The notes below the pieces were generated by a model that searched no databases, had not been told where the DNA came from, and was given only the letters and a program-made list of their open reading frames with translations. A stretch of 64,000 bases of DNA, taken from positions 76,337,249 through 76,401,248 of the forward strand of contig OZ038423.1 of NCBI GenBank assembly GCA_964036155.1. Direction: 5' to 3'. Position numbers and translations under genes: made by a program. The stretch is from Diploscapter coronatus (taxonomy: Eukaryota > Nematoda > Chromadorea > Rhabditida > Rhabditidae). Below, one piece after another: positions 1-13,700 of the stretch (position 1 is the stretch's first letter; the number at the start of each line of letters is the position of its first letter).

Positions 1-1073
1 TTTACTAGATCATCAATATATTTACGAGTAATAATTTTAACATATAATAACGAAACCTTCGAATGGCACAAGCAATTGATGAAAATCAATTAGATTGAAT
101 AAATTCATGGGTTAAAGTTATATCACAGCTGAGATTTGAAATACTTATTCTGAATAAAATATATTTTGATAAATAATTATTTGAAAATATTAGAAGTCTA
201 AATAACTGAAGAGTAACGTCGAATTTTCATATCATTATTCCTACGCAAAGACTTGCATTTTGGTGGAGACAAGTGAAAGCCTTATTAAAATCGTGTCTGA
301 AGATTGATAATTTTCAAAATTCCATAATCATTGGCAGTACCTTAATCTGCAATTAGAACCTTATATTTAGAGTCGAATAGTCCTATCATTATTAGATTTT
401 CATATTATGTGAGGTTCGAAAATATTAACGATACAGAATAATTGAGAAGGTAGGATAGCACCGATTTACGTAATAAAAATGTTGGAAAAGTTCAAAATCG
501 TGACGAATGCATCGAAAGATAACGCATTTTGAACTCTTATCTGTATGAAAAATACCGAGTTGAGGGCACAGGAATTATGAATTTCGAAAAGTAGGGGCAG
601 GAACATAAAAGACTTGTCATTATTGGAATATTAATATAATGGCTATCTATGCAGGGATAAACTTATCCTAATCTACAGAAATCAAGATGAAACAAATCTA
701 AACACGACATAATGAAAGAACCGGCGATTTTGGCAAACTATGAATGATTTGTCGTCTTCTAACTTATGAGATAATTGCAACTATCTAGGAATTATTTAAT
801 ATCGTCCATAATTTCATCATTTTTCGTCTCGTTATTCTTGTTATTTGACTTTTTGCAATATGGACGATGATTAATGGCTACCAAATAAATGATTCAATTT
901 GTGGTGAAGTCGATAGGCAGTTTTGAAAATTGCGTTCCTAAAATCGATAAGAAAGAATCTCCTTGAGATAGATGATATTTGGGCTGATTGAATGAACTGA
1001 ATTATTGTTGATGGATGAATTGACTGAACTCATTCATCGACTTGCAATGGATCCGTGGTTGATTTTGTATGGC
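1..1073. other. Gene-free stretch beyond the 3' end of mpz-1
   Basis: I see no open frame with splice signals and no RNA gene here. It lies downstream of the mpz-1 stop codon at 1074-1076, so its right part should hold the 3' UTR. No canonical AATAAA is evident on the minus strand in the first few hundred bases after the stop, so the cleavage site is not located. Confidence 0.6.
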
Positions 1074-1752
1074 CTAAGGCTGATTGCGAGGTCGACCGAT
1101 TTGAAGGAATAGTCGCTCGCCACTCGCTTTCACGAATGTCACGGCGGATAACTAAAATTTTGAAAGGAAATAATAGTAGACATTTTACCTCTGGAATACT
1201 ACTCACTATCTCAACATTTTGATGGTATATTTTCAAGTGATAGAAACTAGAATTATATATTTTTAATTTTGATGTAATGAAAGGGCTTTTTACAAAGATG
1301 AAATTTGAAGTGACATATATTTTTGACAATCATGTTTTGTTAGACTGACATTCATCATTCCAGCATTTTGACGATTTTAATCATTTGTAAAGAAAAGTTG
1401 CTTGAAATTCCAACTCTACCTGATCAGTGACGGGCAGCCCGTTGACAGCCAAAATCCTGTCGCCGACTTTCAGCTTCTCAGCTGCGGTGGATCCGGGCTG
1501 GAGAGAGGTGACGAGAATTCCCCGCGTTCTCTTCCCTATGCCCATTCCCAATTGCTGATCGGGAACCTTGAAATGCGAAATAAAGAATTATTCCGATATA
1601 ATAAATCTGCTTGCCTTCTTCAATTCAACCAGGAGTGTCTCACTGCCCTCCTCCTTCAAATCGTGCAGAATCTCCACGATCAGGCCCTGTTGAGAGGCTG
1701 TCGACATTTTCTCTGATGGTGGGTGATGGCTCATCGCCTGCTTACTGTCTTT
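1074..1752 (-). other. mpz-1: mpz-1: terminal PDZ (PDZ12/13 equivalent) and C-terminus
   Basis: Exons 1615-1752, 1420-1566 and 1074-1151, the last ending in TAG. Motifs are [74 protein letters not shown]. The GLGF loop is LGMG. The QKLRVGDRI and LKNASGSIEMQV motifs of MUPP1 PDZ12 are the closest, but assignment to PDZ12 or PDZ13 is uncertain. The protein ends eight residues after the last strand. Confidence 0.92.
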
Positions 1753-4700
1753 CTGAAATGGTTTTGATGAAAGAAAGATTTGATAAAATGGTCCTCCAAA
1801 AAGACGATTTGTAAAAATGATCATTGCATTCGTGTTCATTAACGAAGAACGTTTTCCTGTACTTGGATTGCAAGATGTTAGCGGGCGTGGCTAAAGCGCT
1901 ATACCATGTCGATTTCATTTAAAATTTTGAACTATTTAGTGCCTGCCCCTCTTGTTCCTAATTAAGAATAATTCTGTAACATTCTGGATCAGATTCGCGC
2001 CTCTGTCTCTCTTCGTTAATGAACATGATAAAGTGCATTTTAGACTATGTTTTGTTTTGTTTATTTTTCCTAATAATATTGTTATTTTCCGAAAATGTGT
2101 TGCAATTGTGTAAGAATCGTTCATTGCTCACTAGGAAATTTGTAATATGGTCATCAAATTCTCTCTCACCTTAATCGCAGGCGGTGGCGCAGTTTGTGTG
2201 ACGGACACCTTGTGCTGCTGACTTTTGTCATCGACGGACATGGTGCTTGGCTCCTCCTGGACGGGGGACAATCCATCCTGCGGACTGGTGGTCGAGTCCG
2301 CGCCTGTCCTGCCAGTCCCTCCCGTTGTGGTCTCCCCACTGGGCGATGTGTGCGTGATCAGCGGTCGATGGGGCATCTGAATTCCCGAACGGTGATTGGT
2401 TGTGTCTCCTCCCGCTGCAGATGCAGAGGCAGAGGCAGTTGCAGATGAGGTCGAGGCAGCAGGCTTCGAAGCATCGTCGGTCTAAGAGTGCACTTCATGC
2501 AAATCGAGAAACCAGAAAAGCTATCGAGCAAAATCGTATAATTGTAAAACCTAGTTCTAAACAATGCGGCCATAGATCTCTCACCAAACTAAAGACGTGT
2601 ATTTCAAAAGCGATCTAATATCTCATTTCATGGCTTATCGGCATGTGTCGGCCCGCATTTTTAGAAGCTGATCTTCGAAATTAAGTTTCTAATTCCAAAA
2701 TAATTTTCAAAAATAATCGTCATTCCAAAAATCTATGACAAAAGTTGTGCAAAATCAAAAATTGAAATGATTTCTACTCGAATGATTGAAATCAAAAGAA
2801 CTACTCTATGCATGTTTCGGCCTAGCAAAATGCTCATTCAGCTTACCCTGGGTGTGGTTGCGCTCGCCTTTTCCAGCGCTTCTCGAGCTGCCTGAACCCG
2901 TGTCGTTGTTTCTGCTATTTTCCATCGACCAACCTAAAGTTATTGGATGGAAATTTCATGAATAATCACTTTTTCTACCTTCAAACAGACTTTTCCAATG
3001 CAGGTTTTGAGCATAGCTGCAACGTCTTCTTGCATAGAATTTGCTACGTTTTGACCGTTAACAGCGAGGATCTAAACTTCACTGTTTTAGAAGAGAAGAC
3101 AGATTTTCCTAAGAAGTTTTATTTGAAAATCTTGGAGATTGAATTGCAAACGGAGAAGAACAGGGATGTACGAACTCAACTCGCTTGAAAGTTCAAAGTG
3201 GGGTTCGAGTTGAACTTTTGAACTCTGTACATCCCTGAAGGAGGATTTTTTTTATAATTATTTCCGTCAACATCCTTCTTTCAACACAAAAAAGAGCAAA
3301 TGAACGGCTTTACATCTTGGCATCACCAAGCTAAATGAATTCGACAATATGTGATGCCAAGTAAAGTGATTCCCCTTCTTGCATTATTCTGGTGCTTTGA
3401 TATTTTCTCATTTTTCCAAATTTCATACCTGATCTCCGGTAGCCAACCGTCCGTCGGCCTCAGCCGCTCCTCCCTTCACGATTTCGCTCACATAAACCCC
3501 AGGTTCATTTTTACGACCCACTAAAATTAATCTTCGTCTTTCTAAAACCCTGCAGACAATTGCTTACCGATGGAAAGCCCCAGACCCCTTCCTGGTTTCT
3601 TGTGCAATTCGATCTCGAAGATGTTATAGATCTGGGCTGGGTCTAATAGGGACATTTGAAGGTTCACATCTCGGTAAATTAGCAGTCGAACCTAAACATT
3701 TTTTGAATGAAATATTTGAAATAAAATTTATCACTGCTTACTTTCGGAGGTGTCCGCCTCAACGCTGCAATAGCTGTATCATGAGGAACACCCCGTAATG
3801 AAGTGCCATTCACCTAAAATTGCAAACCTCAGGTATTGCTAGAAATTGGGCGGTTGAACCAAAATAAACAACTCATTCTTGGTATACAAAATTAGGTATT
3901 TGCTTGCAGCCAAGTTGATATTTCGATGCATATTTAAAAATTATGCAATGCGCATCTTACATTATCTATTTTGTTCAATTGCTCTATCCTAGGTTATAAA
4001 CAAAAAACCATTCAAATGTTACCTCCAAAACCTGATCACCCGGCTGTAATCGACCATCTTTAGCTGCAGCTCCATCGGGGTAGATCTCGTGAATCACTAC
4101 AGTACCCAGTACAGTATCAGAGCCGCCAACTATTGATAGACCGAGGCCTTTGCCTTCCTGAAAAAAACAGAATAATACATATTTTATTTGGAAAAAGAGA
4201 ATTCCGCTTCTACATCAGGGTTTAAAGTGGTCGACACTGATTCAGTATCAGTGTCATAAGAGTTACAAATTTTAAGCCCCGTTCTACCTGAATGATGCGC
4301 CAGAAATATTGCCGATTATAATTTTATTTAATGCTTAAAAACGTATTTCTCAAACGAAAATGCGAGTTTATCGAAATTCACGTGAATATTGAAAGTTTAA
4401 GGTATTATCATCCAATTAAGATGCTATTTGGGCTATTCGTTTCCAAATTCACACAAATTTCCCATTTGATGTAAATGAAATCGGATAGTAATTATCTCCC
4501 ATTTTACACGATTTTTTAAAAGATATTTTTGATGAGTTTTTTATCATTTATTTTTCTTTTGAATTTTTTAGCAAACTTCAGAAATTTATCGCGCAATTAT
4601 GCCTACTTTTCTTCACTTGGAAACTCGAAAACATGCACTTCGTCTTTCATGTTTATGCAATGCATGTAATTAGGGAGCCTCCTCTCATTTTGAGTGAAAT

Positions 4701-7700
4701 CAAAATTATCCCTCTACACCTACATATTTCATTTTCTCACTCGCAAATAAACAAAATAATAATAGACAGTGGCTGCGTCATGGGAGAAATAAGCGAAAGA
4801 CTTGCATAGATAATCTCTTAAGTGTTGAATTCGAGTTATTTTTAGTTTATTAAGAGTTCTGATGAAATGTATGATTAGCTGTTTTCGAGCGTAATTTGCA
4901 GCAGAGTTGATGAATGAAATTCGCAAAGATTTTGCATGATTTTTGAGTGCTTGCCTTGCAACTCAAACATCTTTCATGACTATTCAGGGAACTTTACATC
5001 AAAGACGTGATGATTTTATGCAATTCAAGGATTGTGTAATAAAACAATGGCATGATGAAAGGCCGTCGTATGCAATATTCTCTTTCTGATTGTAAATATT
5101 GGCGAACTCGTTGAAGTTGAAAATATCAAGTAAAAAATGGTCCACCACCCACCTTATCAATCTCGATCATGGTCTCCTTTCCTGTCTCAATTGGTATGGT
5201 CCTTTCCATGCTGAAGCTCTTCTTTCTCGCTGCTGTTCCGGCCGTGGAAGGTGCTGAAATTTGTAAATTTATCTTGGAATATTCGAAATGAGGGTGTATA
5301 GCGGAAACTAAACTTTCGATAAAATCGTTTGCTTAATTTTCAGAGATTTGCGAAATAGCTTTGTACTTTTCAGATTCTCATTTTTTACTATTCTCTCACT
5401 ACAAAACATTTTCTTGAAATGACTCAAATTTATCGTTAGATCTTTAGTTATTTTGAAAAACAAAGATTGAAAATGAATTTCCAAAGCAGTAAGTGACGTC
5501 TTCGGAAAAATGGAAAGATAACAAAAGAGGATGGATGAACTCGTGGAAACGAGGATAATTTTGTCCTATTTTATACCCGGTAGGGATTAGTGAAATTCGT
5601 AGCACTCATCTTTGATATCTAGTTCTCGGTTCGAGATAGGTACAGATTTGCGAGATGACGCTACAAAAATATAATATTCTCGAAATCTCTAAAATATTTA
5701 GAAGAAGCATGACTTCCTAGAAAGTATCATTTCAAAAATAAACGGGCTTGTAAAAATGTGATTCAAATGAAATGCTAACTCTTCTTCTAGTTCTCAAAGT
5801 GCAGCAACCAATTTCTACTCTCCTTTTATCCTAAACAAATCTGTTTCAATTTATCACTGTTTATCGCTAAATTCTTCCAAAATACGAAGTTTACTTATCT
5901 TCTTCGAATCCTGCGTATCATTAGATCGGCTTTGAAAGTGCCGCCCTACTACAAATTGGCAAGTTGATTTTTAGAGAGGCGGAACTCGCAAAAATGTGTT
6001 TTTTGCGGATATCTTCTGGATTTGCATCTTTCTTTGGCCTCTCTCTGAGAGACACACACACTCTCTCGCTCTCGTAAGGCATGCCTCAGGGGCCAATGCC
6101 AACTTTGTAGTCGAAGAGAGCAAAGGGGATCGATAAAGTGAGCCAGGAGGGGAAATGAGGCAAAACGAGAGAGGCAGAGAAGGAAAGATCAGCTAGAGAT
6201 AACGGGATTTGAGAGATAAAAGAGGAAAATGAAAAATTGAGTACGCGGAAGAAGGAAGCTAAGTTGAAATGGCGCGAAATTCCGAAAAAAACAAATGCAA
6301 AAATCCCCCGAATTTGAAATTTTTAATGCGAGTGAGATAATACAAAATGAGCAGAATGCATGAAGGAATTGAATTCTACACAATTCGAAAATTTTTGGAA
6401 ATAGATTTTGCAAAGGAAATGAAAGTTCTTTGTTTGATCACTTCCAAATTTAAAGGTTTGGAATTTCGCTAATACCTTTCTAGAATAGAGATGCTCCTAA
6501 ATTATAGCTTGATGGAACTTTCTGATAAAGATAGATTAATTTCCTTGAAATAAGCGGCAAAATCTTTAGTCGAAAAGTGGAACAGGAAATTTGAAAGTTT
6601 ATCTGTCCTCTATTCATAACTTATTATGGTCGATTTGAAACAATTTCCCGAAATTCAAATCTAGAAACTCCCACAAATTAGAAATCTGAAAGTAAGTTCT
6701 CCACTCTAAAACTCGAGTCTCTTAGGATTAAATTTGACATTAATTTAGTCTTGAAAATAAAAAAGTAAATAAATGTTGCATAGCAATTTCTGTCGGGGCA
6801 AAGTTTGGTAAGAGTTTTCATTCTTGAACGAATGGAGGAATGAGAAAAACGAAGCTAAAATTGCTCGCTTCTTTGACCAAATGATAAAAATAAGCCTATT
6901 ATTTTTACTTGACAGGCCGAGTTTTTCTCTTATGGAGTGAATGCAATTGCCAAGTTTCTCTAAGAAAATAATGGAATTATTAACAACTGCGCTGCAAAAT
7001 TGTGCTACTTCATGAAGTTCCCCAAATTAAATTATCTCATGATCAAACTTTCATAAAAATCAGCATAATTAGCCTTCTAAAAGAATTTAACAGCTATTAT
7101 GTCATTCAACACATTTTTGCCTCGATAATTTTAGGATTAATTATGGGCCAAAGAAAAGTTGATCTCCATTCAGTTTCATGATCTTTAATCTGTCTTACCT
7201 TGCGCGTTATGATGCGAAGTGTCCGAGGAATCGACCGTGGGTGACATTTGCGACGACGTCTGCAAGTCAAATGTTATCACTGTCAAATCACAATAATGAA
7301 TGATGTAATGCAAGGAGATAAGGAAATGTCTGAAGACGTCGAGGTACGACACAGCAACATAGAAAAAGACCAGTCATCGCCGAGATCCGAGTCAGAAGGC
7401 CCAAAGTATGCAAAGTGTTGGAAGGAAAGCTGGAAGAAAGAGAAAAAGAGGAAGGGGGAAACGAAAAAAGAAATAGCAAATCGAAAAGAGGGGAAGGAAG
7501 ACACAGAGAATCTCAATTAGAGAGACGAAGCAGAGAGGGAAGGGGCCCTAAGGCATGAAAGAAGAAAAAGTAGAAGAGAAGATGCAGCTCCTTTTTATTC
7601 TGCTTCTCTCCTCATCATTATTTTCTCGGTTATTCTTCTTCTCTTCTTCCCAGGGTTCTTTTTCTCGCACCCTCCCGATCCAACGCGCTATTTCCTTACG

Positions 7701-10700
7701 CATCTAGAGCTCTAGGTAAAGGCCTCTCTAATGAAAATAAGCGAGCCTCGCGAGTGAGAAATCGAAAAAATGAGGCTGCGAGCCCCCGAAGTGGCGACGA
7801 CGGCAAAGTGTTAGAGAAAGTGAGAATGTGGAATGAGAGAGAAGCGGAGGAAAGACGCAAAAAAGGGAAATTAGAGAGTTAAAGGGAATGGGCAAGAGAA
7901 TGAATGGAATAAAGAGGTAATAGATAGATAAAAGTTAGAGAATACACGATTCGAAGAGACCCGAAAGTGAGATAATGAATAAATTAAAGAGGTAGAAGGA
8001 TGGAGAAACGCTGAAATAGTGAATGAATTAGGAGGGCGGGTGAGATATGGAAATATAAATGAAGAAGTAGAGGCTCGAGGAGAAATGGATAGATATTGCG
8101 GGAATTGGAAAATTAACAAGCATCCTTCCCTTGCCTGCCTGCCTGCCTGCCCCTAGCCTCATTCCCTGAGCGCGAAGCTAGGGAGACCTTCTTTTACCCT
8201 ATCCTTATCCTTCCTAGTCTAGAACTAGAAAAGATATGAGAAATAAGTGGAAAATATCCCTGCCTCAATTTAAAACTTTGCACCGCTTATTGTCGCCTGC
8301 CTCACTACAAAGGGCAAGGGCTGCGCGAAACCTTGACTTCGAATTTTTCGAATTGTTGACTGCGCGCAGCAGGCCTGATCGAGGGGCGGCCAAATCTTGC
8401 AATTGAGCGAATTCAATTAACCCTGCAGTTTTCGATTTATACCTCACAACTTTTAACCAGAGATATTATTATTATTTTATCAAATGAAAGCTAATTGTGA
8501 GAACGCCGAAAGCTATCCCAGATACTTTTCCACTTCTATCTTTGACCGCACAATTAGAGTTCGTTTAGAAAAGCTTAGTTTCGACTTTGTTGAAAAGGCG
8601 CATAATTATGGTTGATATTTCACTCGCTTCTTTTGAAAAGGAATCAAAAATAACACGGAGCAAGTCGGACGTTTTCCTCTCGGAAAGAAAACTTAGAGAG
8701 TCGAATTTTCAAAGCGAGAGTATTTTGCAATTTTCCATGTCCGAATTTGGAAGCAATGAGGAATAAAATAGAAATGCAACGGAGGGAAAAAGGATGAGTG
8801 TTGGAATTTAGCCGTTATTTTAACGAATCATAAAAGGGGAAATGCAAAGCCAGTGCTCGATTTTGAGAGGGAATGTGAGAATTAAGCCAACCCAAAAGTG
8901 GAAGAAGAGAGCGAAGGAATATGAAGGACCCACACACCCTTTGGGCGTAAAAACTGCAGCGAGCAGCGGCAAACCAACACAAGCACATATCATATTCAGG
9001 TTAGCGCTGCTGGAGGAATAAAGAAAGGAAGAAGAAGAATGAACAAGATCTGGGAGGAAAATAAGCCTGGGAAATAAACACGAAAATATTGTGCCAAGTT
9101 ATGAGAGCAATTAAAAATGGTAGCCATTTTTGATGGGAAATAATAATTTTTGAAAGATCATTCCACTTTTCTCAATTTGAAAGTTTTGAAGGAAGAAAAA
9201 ATCCTTGAAAAGGCGTCAAAAGGCAAGGTGCTATCGGAAAATTCTCAACAAACGCACAAATGAAGCAAAGTGAAAAATGGAAAAAGTCGAGCAAAAAAGG
9301 AAAAGCCAGCTACTCTCTCAGGAAAAGTGCCTCTGTCTCTGCATTTGGATAGAGTGAACGAACTCCTTGGTCTTTCCTTCTCTTTCCTTTCTGACTAGAA
9401 GGATTTCTGTTTCTCTGCACTTGTAGATTGGACCAACTTTTTTTTTTATCTTTTATCTTCGCATTTCCTACTATTTCCCAAAAATTCCCTCTCTTCCTAA
9501 TCTTCTATCTTTTTCTCCTCTATGATCGAACTATTTCGTACCTCTTTATTCGCTCTCTTCTCTCTCACTTACTTGGGATGAAGCATAAATTCAATTGAGA
9601 GGGAAGCGTCTCTTCGGCTGTGAGCAGCACATAAAATGAGTAGCTGATGGCGACGAAAAAGGAAGGCAACAGAGAGGAAGGGAAAAAAGAGTGGATTGAC
9701 GAAATCAAGATAATCGCAGAGCCAATTAGAGGTTGGAAATTATAGAGAAGAGACAAATTACCTAGAATGATTAAATCACAAAAGTGAAGATAATTAGGGA
9801 GTTAGAGAATGGATCTTTTCATTTCCCCCATGATGAAATGATAAAATGTAAAATTTTGGAGAAGTTTAGAAATGTTCTCACGTTTTTTTCGATGACCTCA
9901 AAATACTACGAAAATCTATAAAATGAAGGTAATGATAATGAAAATTGTAGTAGTAGTAGTAGTAGTAGTCAACCAAATCCCATCAATCTAGAATACCTTT
10001 ATCCAAGCGGAGAGCTGACTGACTTGCCTTCCCTCCTTTCCTTTCTTCCTCCCTAACTTCCAAGACAGAAAGAGGAAAACCATAGAAAATGGACCATTTC
10101 CTTCCCCTTTTTCGATGCAAGCAACTCTTTTCAGACTGGATTTTCGCATGAGCAGATATCAAATAATAAAATCAGGAAAATGCGGATGATTCCGGAAACA
10201 GAGAGAAGCAGTAATGGGGCTAATGAATGGCGGGAAGGGGGTCGAGTTTTGAGAAAGAAAAGATTTAGGTAATTAATCACAGCAGCTCGTTTTATATGTC
10301 TAGCAGCTTACATCATAAACTAGTTTTTTCATGAGCTGATGAAAAGTCTGTCTGGAGTTTGAGATGTAGGGCTCTCCTTTTCAGTGATTGGCTCATTTGT
10401 GATTTTTATGAATTGAAAATTACCCGCTCGCTTTCCACAGAGGCCGAAGATGTCGATGGGTGGTCGGGTTTTACAGCGCAATCTTGCTGAAACAGGATGA
10501 TTTCATTTCATCATGATGATGTGCATTATCGTTCATGGGAACGCATGAAAATTAACATCTCCAAATAATGAAGATATGCATATGTGCAGATTCATGGCTT
10601 CGAGTACAAAGTTGGCGAAAGTAAGTAGATAAGACTATTTTCCTGGAAGATACAAATTTGAATACATCGTTACTTTGCTTATTCGTATGAGAATAATGAA

Positions 10701-13700
10701 ATCGATGTTTGTGTTATTCGAAATTTTCCGAAGAAAAATAGACCCGAGTCAGTAAATACTTTGTTACTATAGCAGATAGTGTGGGAAAGAATGAAAAGAG
10801 GTAGTGAAATAGCGTTTGATAACAAAGAACTCAATTTCAGAAGTATTGCATAGAGAATTCTGAGTGACTTATTGTAATTTGCATTGTCGAAACGATTACC
10901 ATAGCTCCTTCCCTCCTCATGACGACCATGTGAATGGGCTGTCCCTCATCGCAGCACTGCTTGATCTTCGTCGATGCAGCCACGTGGGAGATGCCTCGCA
11001 GAACTCGACCGTTAATCTGAAAATTTGCAAATGATAAGGAAAGTACACACAGTTGAAAAGGATACATTATTGAAAATCGTCAAGTTTGTTTATGTAACCG
11101 ATATTATCAATTTAGAATACAGATATTTTGGTCATTTTCACTCAGAAACACGCGAAGAAAATGTGTTGATAGGAAGATAGATCTCATTTTAATATAAGGT
11201 TTATGAAAAATAAGTTTCAGCGAGATTCTTCTCTCTGCTTACCTCGAGAATTTCGTCCCCAATTCTGACAGCCAGAGGACAGGCGATCTTCACGGCGACC
11301 ACGAACACGTTCAGTTGGCGTCGATCTCTGAAAACCGCTAATAAGCGACTCTTTCGCCAAAATTCTTACTTGTTCCCGGCGAGGGATATGCCCAGTCCAG
11401 CTTCGGGAGCCTTTTCGCAGAAGGTCAGGAACACTTCGCCAGGCATGTGGCCGTATTTTCGAAGCAGTTTTTCTGAAAAGGAAAGAATTGTTTTCAGCTG
11501 CTATAATTAAGACTAACTCTGAGTGTATTTGAACTTGCCCTCGTCGTCATCACCGACTTCCCTCGGCAAAGCAGCGGCACTGTCCTTTTCGATGCCTAGT
11601 TTCTCAAGCTCGTCCATGTCGACCTAAACACAAATCTTATTTTTAACCTTACCAGGTTCCAAAATACTCGAGTCTTCCCGTTATTTATGGTATAAATCAT
11701 TACTATTTTGGTCCGAAAATCGCCTTTAACTATTTAGAAAATTATCGTTTCAGATAGAGGAGCGTGATAGACAATTTTCTTCAAAGCTATTCAGGAAGTG
11801 ATGAGATTTATAGGTTCAGAAAAATTACTTCGTGGCAGGGCTCTTCTTCGTGAGCTTCGGAACTCGACACGTCGGATACGATCAGGGTTGTGCGACTCTG
11901 AAGACAATATTTTAGGTTTCGAACAATTACGATATTCATTATTTGTGAAATGTAGATACAAGACTTTTCATTTTCTGGAATTTGATCGATCTTGTACAAA
12001 TGACTTGTCTAAAAATACCCCACCTCTTGCTTGTCCTCGGAAGTCTTCTTCTTGACGCTGTCCTTCTTCTTCTTCTCCTTATCAGACTTGTCACTCCTCA
12101 CGCTGTCCTGTCTCCTTTCCTTGTCAGAGCCCCTGCTCGTCTTGCTCTCCTTTCGCTCAGGAATAGGTGTCTCAACTTCTACTGGTTGTGGAGCTTTGTC
12201 GAGAGACTAAAAATAATAGTTTACACTATTTTTCAATAATAAAATTGTTTACCGGCTGTTTCGGTACTCGATTATTATTTTCAGACTGTTTCCTCTCGGG
12301 AGCAGCAATTTCTTGGATTGGTGCAGAGGTGACAGCCCCATCTGGTGGTGGAATTTCGGCTGATTTTGGTGCGATTTTTCGCTCTCTAATCGTATCGGTT
12401 CTTTCAATCACTTCTAAATTGAAAATCATTTTTAAAAATGCGATTCTATCGCCTTGTCAATAATAAAAAATTTGAATATTTCTTGGAAAAAACATACCAC
12501 TTTCAACCTCGACTTTCTGAACGACGAACACAGGTTCTGGCAGTGCAGGTTCTTCTTTAACAACTGCCGGAGGAGAGGCGACTTTATCCGAATCCTTCGA
12601 GGGCTCTTCCTCTTTGATGACAGTCACCATAGGAGGCGGTTCGTCTCTTCTCTCCAAATTCTCAGTCTTTACAGAGCCCATTGTCGAGTTCGAAGCAGAA
12701 CTGATCAGTTGGTTCTACAAGAGAAATCAACCATTTTCTTCATTCGACAAAACCCTTACATGTTGATTGGAGCTCTGCAGCGATTGCAGCACGAATTTCA
12801 CCGGATTCTGTGCATTCTTGATCGTTTCGACTGCGAATTCGTGCGTTGCATCACGAAGGTCAACTCCGTTTACCTGAAAATAAGACTTTTTCATATTTTG
12901 GAAGATAACAGTTTTCAAAACGAAATAAAATGGACTCTTCAAGTCATCAAAGGCATGGAAGGAAGATAAGCATTGTTTTGGGAAGAATGACAAAGCATAA
13001 ATACTCACACTAATGACCCGATCTCCCATGGACATTTGTCCCGACTTGCCAGCAGCGCTGTTGGGAAGAACACTTTTGATGAAGATTCCGGCGACCGTGG
13101 ACCCAGTGCCGGGCAGACCTCCCTTCTGGGAGACCTCCACCCGGCCGCCCACAATCGAAATGCCGAACGACTTGTTCGGCTCGCGGTGCAAAACCACTGT
13201 GCGAGGCTCGCCCCAGTACTTCGAGCGGTTGATTTTCGCCTGCAGCTAATCAATTTCACGTTCAGGTATATGAACAAGTAATGTTAATGAGATTAAAATA
13301 ACATTGAAATTTAGTCTGGGGTAGAAAGATAGTGTAGAGGTCAAAAGTTCGGAGCAGTGAAGTATTTAGAATACGACCTGTCACTCCAAATTACCAGGAA
13401 AATCGAGATATTAAACATTTCTCTTATGAATTGCTCCAAACTTATGTGGGTTAATAGTGAAGTTCGGTAAAATATGAAGTAAGATAAGGAAGTTGCATAC
13501 AAGACTAACCGAATCGGCGTGTCGGTCAGTGCCGCCACTACTGGTGCTCATAGTGCTCATGGTGGTGCTCTGCTTGCCTTCCCTGTCCTTCTCATTCACG
13601 ACTCTCTTCTCCTTCTCCCCAGAACTGTCCAGAGACTGTGATTGAGTCGTTGTGGAAACTACAGCTGGAGGCTGAAACAACAGTTTTAATGAATTCTAGT

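Larger units (their letters stand above)
7260..10899 (-). other. mpz-1: mpz-1: 3.6-kb intron after PDZ8
   Basis: No exon, RNA gene or transposase is recognisable. The stretch has purine-rich tracts on the plus strand, a (TGCC)5 run at 8132-8151 and a (GTA)n run at 9947-9969. The flanking exons join in phase without any exon here, and I could not find PDZ9-like coding sequence, which is the domain that would be expected at this point. Confidence 0.7.
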
